Shown here: piece by piece, positions 45,484 to 55,905 of the stretch | How the letters are laid out: every line of letters starts with the position of its first letter | Numbering within the stretch: position 1 is the stretch's first letter | Assembly: GCA_963920765.1 (NCBI GenBank) | Contig: OY987244.1 | Location: 1,552,501-1,616,500 of the forward strand | Length of the DNA: 64,000 nucleotides | DNA from: Ulota crispa | Taxonomy: Eukaryota; Streptophyta; Bryopsida; Orthotrichales; Orthotrichaceae | Direction of reading: 5' to 3' | Made by a program: the position numbers and the translations under genes | The notes under the pieces: generated by a model | The model's database searches: none | The model's input: only the letters and a program-made list of their open reading frames with translations | Told to the model about the DNA's origin: nothing

Positions 45484-45944
45484 ACAAGAGAAACACCTCA
45501 TGTTATATTGGTTGCATCGGCATGCTCAGACTTTCAAGGGTTGAATGGTTAAATAAGAAAATCCATTAAAATGGCACACCTTGTGCAAGCAATGTTCACT
45601 GCTTCACTTTGAATTCAATAGTGTATGGTGAAATTCTCAAATTTAGGATGTGGAAATGAGAGCCGCTCAAAAATGAGTGTATCTACCTTAGAGCATCTCC
45701 ATTGGTTCGGGCTCTTTCAGAGTTTTCCATTTGTTTTGGCTGGCCCTCAAGTCCTTGAATCTCCACCCATGCTCTCTAAAAAGGTGACCTCGCACTTCAA
45801 CACGCCCCATAAATAAGCAATTGACCACTTATCAAGGAAAGTAGAGAATAAAGTCCACTAAACTTAAGCCCAATAATGATGAACAGTGATTTGAAGGGAC
45901 GTGGAAAAGATGGAGGGGCCCTACAATTACTAAAAAAAACTCAC

Positions 45945-48313
45945 CTCTGATGAATTGCAGCTCAAGCGCGTGCAGGCGGGCCTCGTATCCCGATATAATG
46001 CAATTCACACATCCGTACATTAAGGCCGAATCGGTAGGGCTGCAGCCAATGAAATCCTCTACCAAAACTGCCAGTGACTCGTTGAGGCGATTCTGTAATA
46101 TTTTACTATCTGCCGTCATATTTACGGAGACGTGGCGATCTGACCGTTCTTTTAGAAAGGCTCGGTTTGCTGCACATACGTAGGTATAGGACCAGGGTGA
46201 AAAAGCTTTGTTCTATCACCGCCAAGAAAATGTAAGAGTTTAAGTGTTTACCATCGAGAGACTGCACTACTGTAGGGAATTAAGAATGGACTCGGAGACC
46301 CTATTTTGGTCTGGATCTGTGGAGGAGGATACCACTCAACAATGCCAAAATAAGGGGTAATTAACCCCTCAAGGATCAAGTGGCTGTTGAACAGTCACTT
46401 GAGAACTCGGGTAGGGTCATATGGAGTTAATTTTTATTGGATGTTCTCAAAAATGTTACACAAGGTGTAAATATGTATCCCTCAAGTGAAAATGTAAATT
46501 TTTCCCCAATCACATGCCTGGTTCAAAAGTTATGTTGCTAAAAAGAAATTGGGCAGTTTGGGCACTTTGAGCATCTTTGGAGGATCTTATGCTAAAACTC
46601 TTATCAACTTTTGAAATTTGGCAAATTTATAACTAAAAAAACATGGTGTACAATTGTCAAAAAAATAAACAAATTGAGCTCTCACATCACATTTTGAAGG
46701 GAGTCAAACTTTGTTAACTATGTTTGGGCAGTTTCAAGAAAAAAAAAATCCTCTAACTTCAAGCCCTATTATCTTTCAATTTGTAAATCCAAAGCTCTTG
46801 AAATTTTTTCTCACTTATTCCAAATGTTTGTCTCCAACATTTCACAATTCAGATTTCAAATAAAGGACTTCCACATTGCACAAGAAATCATGAAAGAATG
46901 ACTAGTTTATTGCCAATTCACTAAACCTCCTTGCATTGGAGGGTGATTTAAAATAAGCTAGACTCTATATTTGCATTTGAAAATTTTCATGAGTGAACCT
47001 AACATCATATACTTGTGAATGGTCAAAAAGCTCAAATTTGTGTAGAGTAAATGTTTTACTCTAGTAAGGCTCAAAGCCTATTGACCTTGTCTTGCAAAAA
47101 TGAAAAAAAATTGTTTTTCTCACTTCAAACATTATAATCTTACAATCCGTGAGGTCAAATGGGTTGGATTCTTTTGCACACGTTGGTTTATTGGTTTTAC
47201 GAACTTTTGTACGGTTAGAATTGAGAAAAAAAGTTTTAATTTTAATTTTGGGCAAAGCACTAAAAGTTGGCAGTTTCTGAAATTTTTTCTCAAAAAACAC
47301 CCTTGGTCCTTGAGGGGTTAATAACTTTTACATTTGTTTGAAACAGATTAGAGACTTTCTACCTTGGCCCCACATCGCCGTATAAGCAGTAAACTGAGCC
47401 TTTGGACAGTATCTTATTATGTTTATTTGTCCGAGGCTCCAGAAGTCTAGGAGGAAAATAGATGGACATGAGTAAGTGAAGTTATGACAGCTGGTCACCG
47501 TGTTGCAGTGTTAACGCGGTTCTACTGTGCCGAAAGCGCTGTGCAGAGCACTTTACGTTCATCGGCAACTAGTGATACAGTAGTTGGACGATACACTAAA
47601 TAATGCATTTAGGTTGCCTTCGTCTAATTTCTTGACATTATACACTGTTTAAATATTTACTTTTGCTACGGTATTCTTCATCGAGAATTACTACAACAAA
47701 CAACTTTAAAAAGGTCTAGCAAAAAATAACAAAGCTTAGGAACAAGTTGGCAACTTCAAGTCGTAAATCATGTAAAATTCAATTTTTTTTTAGAAAGTTG
47801 CATATGAGGATGAGTCACAAGGTAATATTTCTGGGTAAGGCAACCTACACCAAATAGTGCATTAAGTTGCCCAATACTAATTTTTCGGCATTCCACACTA
47901 TTTAAATACTTACTATTACTATTATCAATAATTACTGTGATAAATAATTTTCAAAGATTTGATAACTATTACAAAGCTATAGAAACACACACTAACAACA
48001 TCTAAGTTGTAAACCAAGTGAAATTTTATTATATAAAGAGTTACATGCACTTTCAAGTGGGCAAGTGATGAGTCATGAGATAACTTTACAAGATAAGAAA
48101 ATCTAATTGTTGAGGTAACCTAAATGCACTATTTAGTGTAGTTGTTAAGGCAACCTAAATGCGATATTGAATGGAGAGCTGATAGTTGTATTGAATGCTA
48201 TAATGGTTGCAGACATTGTATCTCGTACCTTTCCCAAAGGGCCGGACCATTCCATTGATATTTGATAACAGTTGTCGGAATAACTTACTGGTGGCATCGA
48301 CGACCTGCGGCAT
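45945..48313 (-). CDS. Two exons of an unrecognised helical protein (minus strand)
   Basis: Exon 1 48313-48229 starts with ATG (MPQVVDATSKLFRQLLSNI ... VRPFGK) and ends at GGGAAAG|GTACGA in phase 1. The next exon, 46109-45945, follows an acceptor GACGGCAG and continues in phase (DSKILQNRLNESLAVLVEDF ... GYEARLHALELQFIR), ending at CATCAGAG|GTGAGT, a very good donor, again in phase 1. The joined 83 residues are leucine-rich and probably helical; the family is not recognised. An alternative start is the ATG at 46119 if exon 1 is not used. Downstream exons below 45944 were not found, so the gene is incomplete here. The ~2.1-kb intron contains a 961-bp TTAA element and a duplicated MITE. Confidence 0.45.
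46361..47321. mobile_element. TTAA-family element, 961 bp, in an intron
   Basis: TTAACCCCTCAAGGATCAAG at left and, on the other strand, TTAACCCCTCAAGGACCAAG at right: 19 of 20 terminal bases match, the best-preserved ends of the family here. Immediately left is AAGGGGTAA, possibly another damaged end. No long coding frame; it sits within the intron of the minus-strand gene at 45945-48313. Confidence 0.8.
47593..48139. mobile_element. ACACTAAATAATGCATTTAGG-type element, internally duplicated
   Basis: Inverted ends ACACTAAATAATGCATTTAG and ACACTAAATAGTGCATTTAG (other strand), 546 bp apart. Inside, about 47603-47845 and 47870-48110 are two diverged copies of one ~270-bp unit (GGCAACCT, TTGACATTATACACT / TCGGCATTCCACACT, AAGTCGTAAATCATG / AAGTTGTAAACCAAG). 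A third copy of the unit lies at 50400-50606. The whole lies in the intron of the 45.9-48.3 kb gene. Confidence 0.6.
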
Positions 48314-48821
48314 TGTGCTGTCGTATGACTCCGAATCACCAATGAGTCAGGAAATATCCTGTCTTTTCTGTTGGTCAAGCGACAGGGACCCATGAGCAGG
48401 GTTTTGTTTTGTTTTTATTGTTTTTTGTGTTGGCTCTAGTTGCTACCCTCACGTTTAAAGTGTTCTATAGGTAGGTCATGAATGGATATGAAATGGTTCT
48501 TGAATGGATCCTTTCATGTCATAAAAGAAAAAATGTATTCTATTGCAAGAGTCAATCATATTTCTGTATTCATTTCATCTCTTTACAAGTTATAGGGGAC
48601 AATTTATGGGGGACCTAAAGGCACAAATAGGTTTTCTTTACAAAAAACTTTGAAAATTCATCAACAATTCAATAATGCCTTAAAAAATATGAAAAAATTG
48701 GGTTACACTTAGCATCCATATCTCTTTGTCCAAAAAAATAGACAAAAAATCCTCATGTCTTGAAAAGTTAACAAAAAAGCAGACCAACCCTTAAAGTGAC
48801 AATTTTAGAACATACTACCTT

Positions 48822-49085
48822 AGAGCAACCCGCACCCAACATTGCAAGCAACTAAGGAAAAAATGGATACAATTGGATAGAATTGTCACCATACGCAAAT
48901 TCATCCAAAAAGCATACTATATTAATAAACTTCATCCAAAATCTAGCAAATTTGGTAATTGCTTAAGGAAGGATTTGGTAATTTCATCCATTTTTTCACA
49001 AATTTTTTTCAATTTTATGGTAGTCAATGATAATTTGAGGTAAGATACTGGCAAATTTTTGCCAAGAAATAAAACCATGCCCATG
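48822..49085. repeat. Interspersed repeat, copy related to 32573-32950
   Basis: AGAGCAACCCGCACCC at 48822, followed by CATCCATTTTTTCAC, GAGGTAAGATACTGGCAAATTTTTGC, in the order seen at 32573-32950. Confidence 0.6.
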
Positions 49086-49144
49086 AGATTATGCTGGTAA
49101 GAATACAATAGATACAATCACTTAACTAGTGCTTGTGTATTTGT

Positions 49145-50606
49145 ACACTAAATAATGCATTTAGGTTGCCCCATACTAATTTTTATTGATGTTTTACACT
49201 ACGTAAATACATAGAGATTTGATATTTGCACACTTGGGGTTTGATACATTATATGCACACTTGCAAAGATAAATTTCAGATGTTTATTAGCAACAAGTTG
49301 AATTTGGAAAATTTGAATTTAAATACATATTTTGAAACCCTAATTTATTTTAGAATCACTTAGGAGGATGCAATTGAACAACGTCTAAGTGGTAAAGCTA
49401 GGATTTTTTGATAAATAAGGGTAAAGATAACATTAGAGGAAAAATGAGCTCAAGAGACGACCCCTATGGAAAGTGGTTGGAGGGGTCAAAAGCATTTAAA
49501 TGTACTGTCCTTTTTCAAAAAAAAACAGACTAATCCCCTATACCCGCTTACAAGTACTTCATGTGAATCATTTCTTTTTACAATATCATATGCTTTTTGT
49601 TTGATGAGCGTCCTTGTTTAATTAGGAATTCTAGTCCTAGTTTATTCTTGTGTCCCACTAAAGGTCCTTGTATTTGTCATTGTCATGTTATAATATTGTT
49701 TTCCATCATCAATCTTTTTTTTATGTACCATGGTACATTTGAGTACTTCACATAAGGTAAAGACCCTTGTGTAGGTACCTTACCTATGCTTCTCTTACCT
49801 CAATAAATAAGGTGGTTTGTCAAGGTGTAGGGGCTAGCCCTTCTCTTGAGCTCATTTTTCCTCTAATGTAGTTTGCCTCCTAGCTAGCATTACAAGGGGT
49901 TTGGACCCCCAAACGGACTGTGGGTTTTTTTGATCCCAATGTTGGGAACCAACCCCTATTGGTAGTCAAAAAATATAATTAAAAAAAAAATCAAAAAAAG
50001 TCTTAGAAAAAAATAAGAATTTTTTTGGCTTGATTTGATTTGATTTTTTCAAAAAATAAAAAATAAAAAAATAATATAGGCTGACATGGTTGCCCTAATG
50101 CCAACTTGGCCTACGGCAGATTGCCCATGTGGAAGGTGTTCCCAAAGTTCCCATGGATTTGGGGGAAGGGGCCTCTTTGGGGGTCCAAATCCCTTGTAAT
50201 GGCTTTTCCATTGGGCGTTGATTAATTGTATCCTCCTTTGTGATTCTAGACTAAATCAAGATCTCTACATCCAATTCTAAATTCAAATTTCAAATTCAAC
50301 TTGTTGATGGTAAATATCTAAAACTCACCTTTAGATGTGTATATATGAAACCTCAAGTGAACATATATCAATTCTCAATACATATTGATGCTAAAATAAT
50401 TTTCATCAATAGTTACTACTTATTATACTAACAATTCTTAACGGCAATAAGAGCTTAGCAAAAACAACATCGGGGCAAAACAAATTAGCACTATCAAGGT
50501 CGTAAAGCATGTAAAATCTCACTATTGTGAGAGTTTAGAGTGTCCCATGCACCTCCAAATGGATAAGTAACTTTACAGGGTTAGGCAACTCAAATGCACT
50601 ATTTTC
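49145..50606. mobile_element. Composite ACACTAAATAATGC element, 1.46 kb, with nested foldbacks
   Basis: It opens ACACTAAATAATGCATTTAG, as at 47593, and closes with GGCAACTCAAATGCACTATTTT at about 50606. The middle is occupied by other inverted repeats: an outer pair (about 49230-49380 against 50215-50370, including AATTGTATCCTCC) and an inner pair (GAGGAAAAATGAGCTCAAGAG near 49438 against CTCTTGAGCTCATTTTTCCTC near 49840). It is best read as a MITE into which at least one foldback element inserted. No coding capacity. Confidence 0.5.
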
Positions 50607-50822
50607 AGCTTAGATTCGGCTTCTATTGGGAACTTTCATCCGATTTTAACGAACCAAATTTTTTTTGGTACGAAATTTGGCTAGTTTATCCATTCCTTCA
50701 CCCAATTTTTCTAATGTTGATGTACAGCAGGCCGAAGAGGATGTTAAAATGAGGTTACTTATGACAAAATTTTGCCCATAAATTATTAGCTAGCAGTCTG
50801 GCAATCTGGCTCAGCACAGACC

Positions 50823-51734
50823 TTAACCCCTAAATGCACAAGGGTGTTTTTCTAGTTTTCAGTCCATGTAAGATCATTATTAAATATCAAAACAAAATCG
50901 TAATCATTGAATCTTGAACTTCAAGGTTTCTAGATGGCACTACCCAAAAAGAATCCAAAATGGTCGCCCAAAAAGAATCCAAAATGGTCGCACAGATTTC
51001 AAAATATTTGTGATTGAATGATGATGAGTATGGAATTTTTTGCTTTTTTTGAAACCGCTCAAAATTTCTAATGCAAATTGGTGACTTTTGGATACAAAAT
51101 TGGGAAACAACCACTTAGGATGTTTTAATGTTTATTGTTGTTACTTCAAAACCAATGGCCCCTCTTCCAAATCCATGACCACAATTTCACAAATGAGCCA
51201 GCAATGCAAGTATGCAACTATCAAAACGCATTTGTCTAATACAAAGCAAAATTTCAGCTTCAATTGTTGACCAAAAATCATTTTGAATGAAAGAATTTTT
51301 AAAGGTGAATAGATTATAATTAGTATAACAAAGACATTCCAAGTGAAATTAGTCCAAAAGCACTTATAGATTTTGTTAGATGTCAACATTTTAGAAAAAA
51401 GGCCCTTATTGCCCAAGGGAGTGCCCAAGAGAAATCTTCACCTTTTGCTCAACTTGATGCCCGTTTTTTCAACATGGCAACTTCTCATAGGCTTTGTGAC
51501 ACTCTTCACGACACTATTCATGATAGAAAATGTATGCTTGTAGTTAACCTTCCACCAAAATCAAATGGAATAAAATATGGAGGAAGTTGAATTTGAATGG
51601 TGAAGCTAACTTTAGCATGCAACTTTTCCAAAAAAAAACTACAAAAAATAAAATATGTGCCTTCAACAAAATTTCAAAGTTTTCTGAAATTTTTTGGACA
51701 CCAGATTCTGGTGCCTTGGACATTTAGAGGTTAA
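50823..51734. mobile_element. TTAA-family element, 912 bp
   Basis: The left end is TTAACCCCTAAATGCACAAG and the right end on the other strand TTAACCTCTAAATGTCCAAG. An internal direct repeat (TGGTCGCCCAAAAAGAATCC / TGGTCGCACAG) lies at 50935-50995. No transposase. Confidence 0.75.
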
Positions 51735-51771
51735 CATGAGAATCAAATAATACTACAATCACTCTGAGATT

Positions 51772-51988
51772 TTAACCCTTGAACGGCCCATTGGCCATCT
51801 CTGGCCATATGTATGGTCGTATATACAGCCATATTTGAGCTATTCTGAGGGCTTTCCAAAAAAAATTATGCACCCACCATCATACAACCTTTCAATATGT
51901 ATGGTTGCAACACTTAATTTCCAGCTAATTCAAACTTCTTAATATTGATTGCGACCGTATTTGGGGGGGAGGGCCCTTCAGAGGTTAA
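51772..51988. mobile_element. Short TTAA-family element, 217 bp
   Basis: TTAACCCTTGAACGGCCCAT at left and TTAACCTCTGAAGGGCCCTC (other strand) at right, each outside a TTAA. It lies only 37 bp from the previous element. The internal GCCATATGTATGG / GTATATACAGCCATAT is partly self-complementary. Confidence 0.7.
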
Positions 51989-52184
51989 ACCTGAGACTTT
52001 GAACGTTACCGTATGTTCTGGCTATTCACTACTTAGTTTCGAGTAAGATATTCTTTGATTCCTTTTCCTTTGCCAGTTTCGTAGCTGTAGCTTCACTTAT
52101 CGTTTGGTATACTCTCTGCAATGACCATCCTTGTCTCAGTTATCTGCTTTACCAACAAAGGTACCGTATTGAACTTTCGGCCTT

Positions 52185-52529
52185 CTAGCAAATATGACGT
52201 ATGGACAGGATGAATTCGTTGACGTTGCGTATCTTTGCAACAGTTTGAAGAGATACGGCGCCACCTCCCACCTCGACCCCAAGTCGCCTTCACGAGGGGG
52301 GGCTGAGTCTACCTTGTGAGGTCAATGTTTCAAGTGAAGTGTTCAGCTATTGCTCCACTGAGCACTGACTGTACCTGAACTCCTGCATAGGTCTGGTTTT
52401 CGGTGCAGAACTCCACTGCGCCACATAACTTAGTAGTAAGCTTAATATGTCATTTGAAAGCTGTGCAGTTGTACTTAAATCATTCAAGCTTGTATCAAAT
52501 GGGACGTTCACATCGAGGACGACGCGCAT
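52185..52529 (-). CDS. Candidate two-exon gene for an 85-aa protein (minus strand)
   Basis: Exon 1 52529-52375 starts ATGCGC (MRVVLDVNVPFDTSLNDLST ... SAPKTRPMQEF) and ends GAGTTCAG|GTACAG in phase 2. An acceptor after a C-run (CCCCCCTCGTGAAG) at 52288 joins exon 2, 52287-52185, in phase (RLGVEVGGGAVSLQTVAK ... ILSIRHIC, stop TAG). A further acceptor AACTTACAG about 30 bases before the ATG, followed by an in-frame stop, suggests an intron in the 5' UTR and supports this ATG. The family is not recognised. Two other minus frames over exon 2 are also partly open, so the choice of acceptor is the weak point. Confidence 0.4.
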
Positions 52530-53206
52530 GTTTTAGAATGATGTTTTGTGCTGTAAGTTGGACGACTGGTGTTCGACATCTGCACTTTGCTACCGCAGGC
52601 CAGGACCAGTGATCGATGATCGATATCGATCCATGACTCAGATTCTCCTGGTGTATAAGCCCGTGTACAAGCGAGTCATCTCTTCTGTTCGTGCTTTACA
52701 CAGCACCTCTGAAAATCTCTAGATATATCACCTCCAAGTTATCGAACTTATTGTGCACTAGCAAAGTGTGTTGAGCTGCAAGAAGATAGTTCTTCTTCAG
52801 GTACGTTGCTTAGCTGTGGACCGATATGACAACTAACTGTATACGGTGGAAGTCGATTCCTTACATGTAGATATGCTGTGTGCTAATGCTAATTGACAGA
52901 AGCCTTACAGAAGAGTATAACCAAGAGTTGTAGAAGAGAAAAGTCGAACAAGAATATTGATCGATATATCGTGTAGGCTGTCGACGATTCTTATTCCTTG
53001 TGTGGATACCTACCGTTTGCTTTCGTGGTCGGTCTAGTGACTTGGAGTAGTAACTTTCAGATCTTGCTTCTTCTTTGTTGCTGATTTGCTCTGGATTATT
53101 GATTTTTAGATTTGTCCTCTCGGAGCTCGACAACGCATGCTTACAAATCTGATGTTCTCTTATGTTGAAAGCGGTGTTAGTGACGGTCTAGTATCTAAGG
53201 AGTAGA
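52530..53206. other. Spacer between divergently oriented gene candidates
   Basis: Moderately GC-rich, repeat-poor sequence between a minus-strand gene (52.2-52.5 kb) and a plus-strand exon (53.2 kb), a position suited to a two-way promoter. GATCGATGATCGATATCGATC at 52612-52632 is a dense cluster of GATCGAT palindromes. Long frames here lack support. Confidence 0.35.
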
Positions 53207-53349
53207 ATGAATCAATTACACCCTAGTATGCACTTTGACTCCGAGGCTCACTTTGCTATGAGTCCAGGGTCACCAACACCAAATGCAAACTTGCCTTTCG
53301 TAAACAGGATGGTCAAGTTTTGTAAGGGTAGAAAAGACATGTTTCCGGG
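53207..53349 (+). CDS. Candidate first exon of an unrecognised gene
   Basis: ATG at 53207 opens MNQLHPSMHFDSEAHFAMS ... GSPTPNANLPFVNRMVKFC and reaches a strong donor CCGG|GTATGT. Without splicing the frame stops at 53381-53383 after about 58 codons. No domain is recognised; there is a Ser/Pro-rich segment then a basic stretch KFCKGRKD. Following exons are not clear; see 53866-54600. Confidence 0.3.
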
Positions 53350-53865
53350 TATGTTTCAAAGTACTATATAAGAGACACTCAAGTACAGTTAGCTCTAGAA
53401 ACTGTGACCGTTATAGATCTGAGGATCAAGATGGGCTTGTGGGAAGTGTCTATCATGTAAGACCTTGCCATTTTCAGGAACACAAAATCAATTTTGTTTG
53501 CTGTGTATTTTATATACCGGCAAGCATATTTCATACGTGGTGCAGTAGACTCACTTTGTTTCCGTTGGGATTCCTTGCGTTGTCTTTTATAATTTGGTAC
53601 TGAGTAAGTAAGCATCTGGAACTTCAACAGGCAAGGGCTTTCATCTTTTGTTAGGTACTTCGGTACTCCTATAGGCTGCTTCTCAAAACTTCTGGTCAGT
53701 ATAAAAAAATCCTAGGTGCAAACTGCAAAGGGTGTTGTTTGGTGTTTACCAGTGGTAGACTTTGTTCATTTCTTTGTTTTCTTATGGGCATCTTTTATTT
53801 TCCATTTAGGATATGTTCGTGTATCCTTCAATAAGAAGTTAAGAACATTCAATTTTGGTTGCAGA

Positions 53866-54600
53866 GAGCTATCGTGGTAGAAAGAGTTTCATTGCATGAG
53901 TACCAATTACCAACCATTGGTTTAACTGTTATCATGGAAGTATTGTATTCAAAGATTCCCTTGAGAGAGTCGACGGCACGTTTGCAAAGTTGAGATGTCT
54001 GGATTTCTTGAAGTGTGAGACTCACAGAGAAGACATAAGGGACCATTTGGCAAGCTTTCAACAAGATGTGTGCCAAGTGCACAAGTATGGTTGGACGTGA
54101 CTTGGATTTATATATTGACAGCTATTGCATTTTGAAGCGCTTTCAGCCCGAAATTTTGGAAGATAGGCTTGATTGTGCACTTGGAATATCATCGGAAAGG
54201 ACGGATACACGGACTTGGTATTGCACAAATTGGATTTGTGGACATAGAGCTTTTGAATATCGAAGTATTTTCTACGCAATATTTATCTTCTCAGCTTTCA
54301 AAATCAAATCTTATACCTTCAGGATTGTAGGCACAATGGTGACTCTTGGAAAATTCTTGGCAAAGAAGGAAGCATGGACTTAGGTTTGGACAATTTGGAC
54401 TTGTGAACACGAAATTGTTCCGAGTATTATCTTTCCAAAAGAAGCAAAAACAAATAGGATACGGGACCGACAAAGGCACACAGGGATTTTTTTGGCTAGC
54501 TGGTGTGATGAGACCTGGTTATACATCACTTGAAATGAAGGAGCAACAGAATTTCAAAGATGCTTTGCATTTATGCATATCGAGGTATCACTCTTAGATT
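53866..54600 (+). pseudogene. Degenerate coding-like region
   Basis: Just after an acceptor-like TTTGGTTGCAG, two different + frames are open: one gives AIVVERVSLHEYQLPTIGLT ... and the other, after one stop, VPITNHWFNCYHGSIVFKD ... HREDIRDHLASFQQDV. Then at 54066-54383 a third + frame is open (VGRDLDLYIDSYCILKRFQ ...). Frame switching with scattered stops is what a decayed gene looks like. Similar phrases (TTGGACTTGTGAACA, TTGGATTTGTGGACA) occur at 54220-54245 and 54385-54405, suggesting an internal duplication. Family not recognised. Confidence 0.25.
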
Positions 54601-54867
54601 GGTTCAAAATTCAATTATTGAATGACCAAGCAGTCAAAATTTTAACCATGAACAAAAACAAATGATTCTCATGTTTTCATGCATTTAGAAACTTGGTACT
54701 CTTATCCGTGACTCCGTCCATATGATATCAAAAATTTCTTGTAATTTTTAAACCTTGTGTTTGCACTATTCAAAATCTACAAAAAAATTTCACTTCGAGA
54801 AATAACCTCCTTACCTTAAACAATCCCTTTGAAATTTTTTCAAAAAATGAATAAAACGCATTACTCA

Positions 54868-55105
54868 TTAATTTGGGAAAAATACCCGATTTTGGGACTT
54901 CTGAGTTTTTCATGTTAAAAAGTCTTACATTAATTTAGAGTGAATTTTGTGTTAATTTCTATAAGACCTTACAACAATAATGAAGTTTTTTGAAGAAATT
55001 GTCAAAAAAACTCAATTTTAATCACCAAAATACTCTTACAAATGCAAAATTTAGTATCCCTTACCTAGTTTTGGAAAAGATTTTTTCCCAAATCATAAAA
55101 CATTG
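54868..55105. mobile_element. Foldback MITE related to 41717-41965
   Basis: The left arm (AATTTGGGAAAAATACCCG, TTTTGGGACTTCTGA) pairs with the right arm (GCAAAATTTAGTATCCC, GGAAAAGATTTTTTCCCAAAT). The middle (GTTAATTTCTATAAGACCTTAC) corresponds to AATTTCTTCAATATCC in the other copy. More decayed than 41717-41965. Confidence 0.55.
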
Positions 55106-55566
55106 TCTTACTAAGAAAAAAAATCTATATTACCACCACATTTAGAATTGAACGCTTTAAACTTGAAGCTTCATTTTTTTTGCAAAAACCATTAATTTTC
55201 AATTATAATCAAGTATGAAACAAACATAGATCGTCGTCAATAATAAATAATGGTGAGTTGAGAAAGAAGATTGAACAATATGAATATGTCCGAATTCTAA
55301 ATTTATTGTTTGGAAGTTCTTCTTTAATCTTTCGTCGAAGTTGAAGTTTGCTTTGATTTTTAACATTTTTACTGAACTCAGGTTGATGTCATGAATTCCC
55401 TTATCGCTATCGACTTCATGTATTGTGCTATGTCAGTCAACTTTTTTACTTGAAAATGCATATTTTAGCAGCAAACATATTTAAGAGTAGAACCTTTGCC
55501 AAATTTAGCAACATTTTTGCGCACTGCTCTGGTCCAGGAGGAGGTTTGGAGGATTTTCAGACTGAT

Positions 55567-55905
55567 TTAATATAAACTGACACTAGACATTATGACAAGG
55601 AGTAACTTCTTGGCTTGCGTAAATGAACTCGCATCTTCCAGTTTTTTGTCACAGAGGTTAATGACTGGATTCTTCTGAACTTTTGATATTCTGAAATAAT
55701 ATCTCCAGTGGTTTAACATAATCAGAAGTTGCCAGCTCCAGCTCAGTCCAGCCTTAACCAGTAAGAGTGCCAGGCAGCGTCCATTACCGTCCAGACCCGC
55801 ATGAAATGGATGAGGTTCATCCATATATGCTTTAGAAAGTAATTTTTGATTATGTTTCAAAAACATGACTAATTTTTCATTGGATGGTTCATGATTTTTT
55901 TGCAA
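55567..55905 (-). CDS. Fic-like frame, probably degenerate or one exon
   Basis: Fic proteins transfer AMP or related groups to target proteins and carry HPFx[DE]GNGRxxR. This frame has KLVMFLKHNQK ... EPHPFHAGLDGNGRCLALLLVKAGL, then HWRYYFRISKVQKN and an acidic tail, an order similar to the motif helix and the following YxxAL region of Fic domains. It departs from the motif by three extra residues between HPF and DGNGR and lacks the second Arg (CLA instead of xxR). No ATG starts the frame (the first in-frame ATG is within LVMFLK), so it would be an internal exon or a relic. Chance similarity of a ten-residue motif is a real possibility. No helper or antitoxin-like neighbour is seen. Confidence 0.3.
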   Translation of the reverse strand: MQKNHEPSNEKLVMFLKHNQKLLSKAYMDEPHPFHAGLDGNGRCLALLLVKAGLSWSWQLLIMLNHWRYYFRISKVQKNPVINLCDKKLEDASSFTQAKKLLLVIMSSVSLY

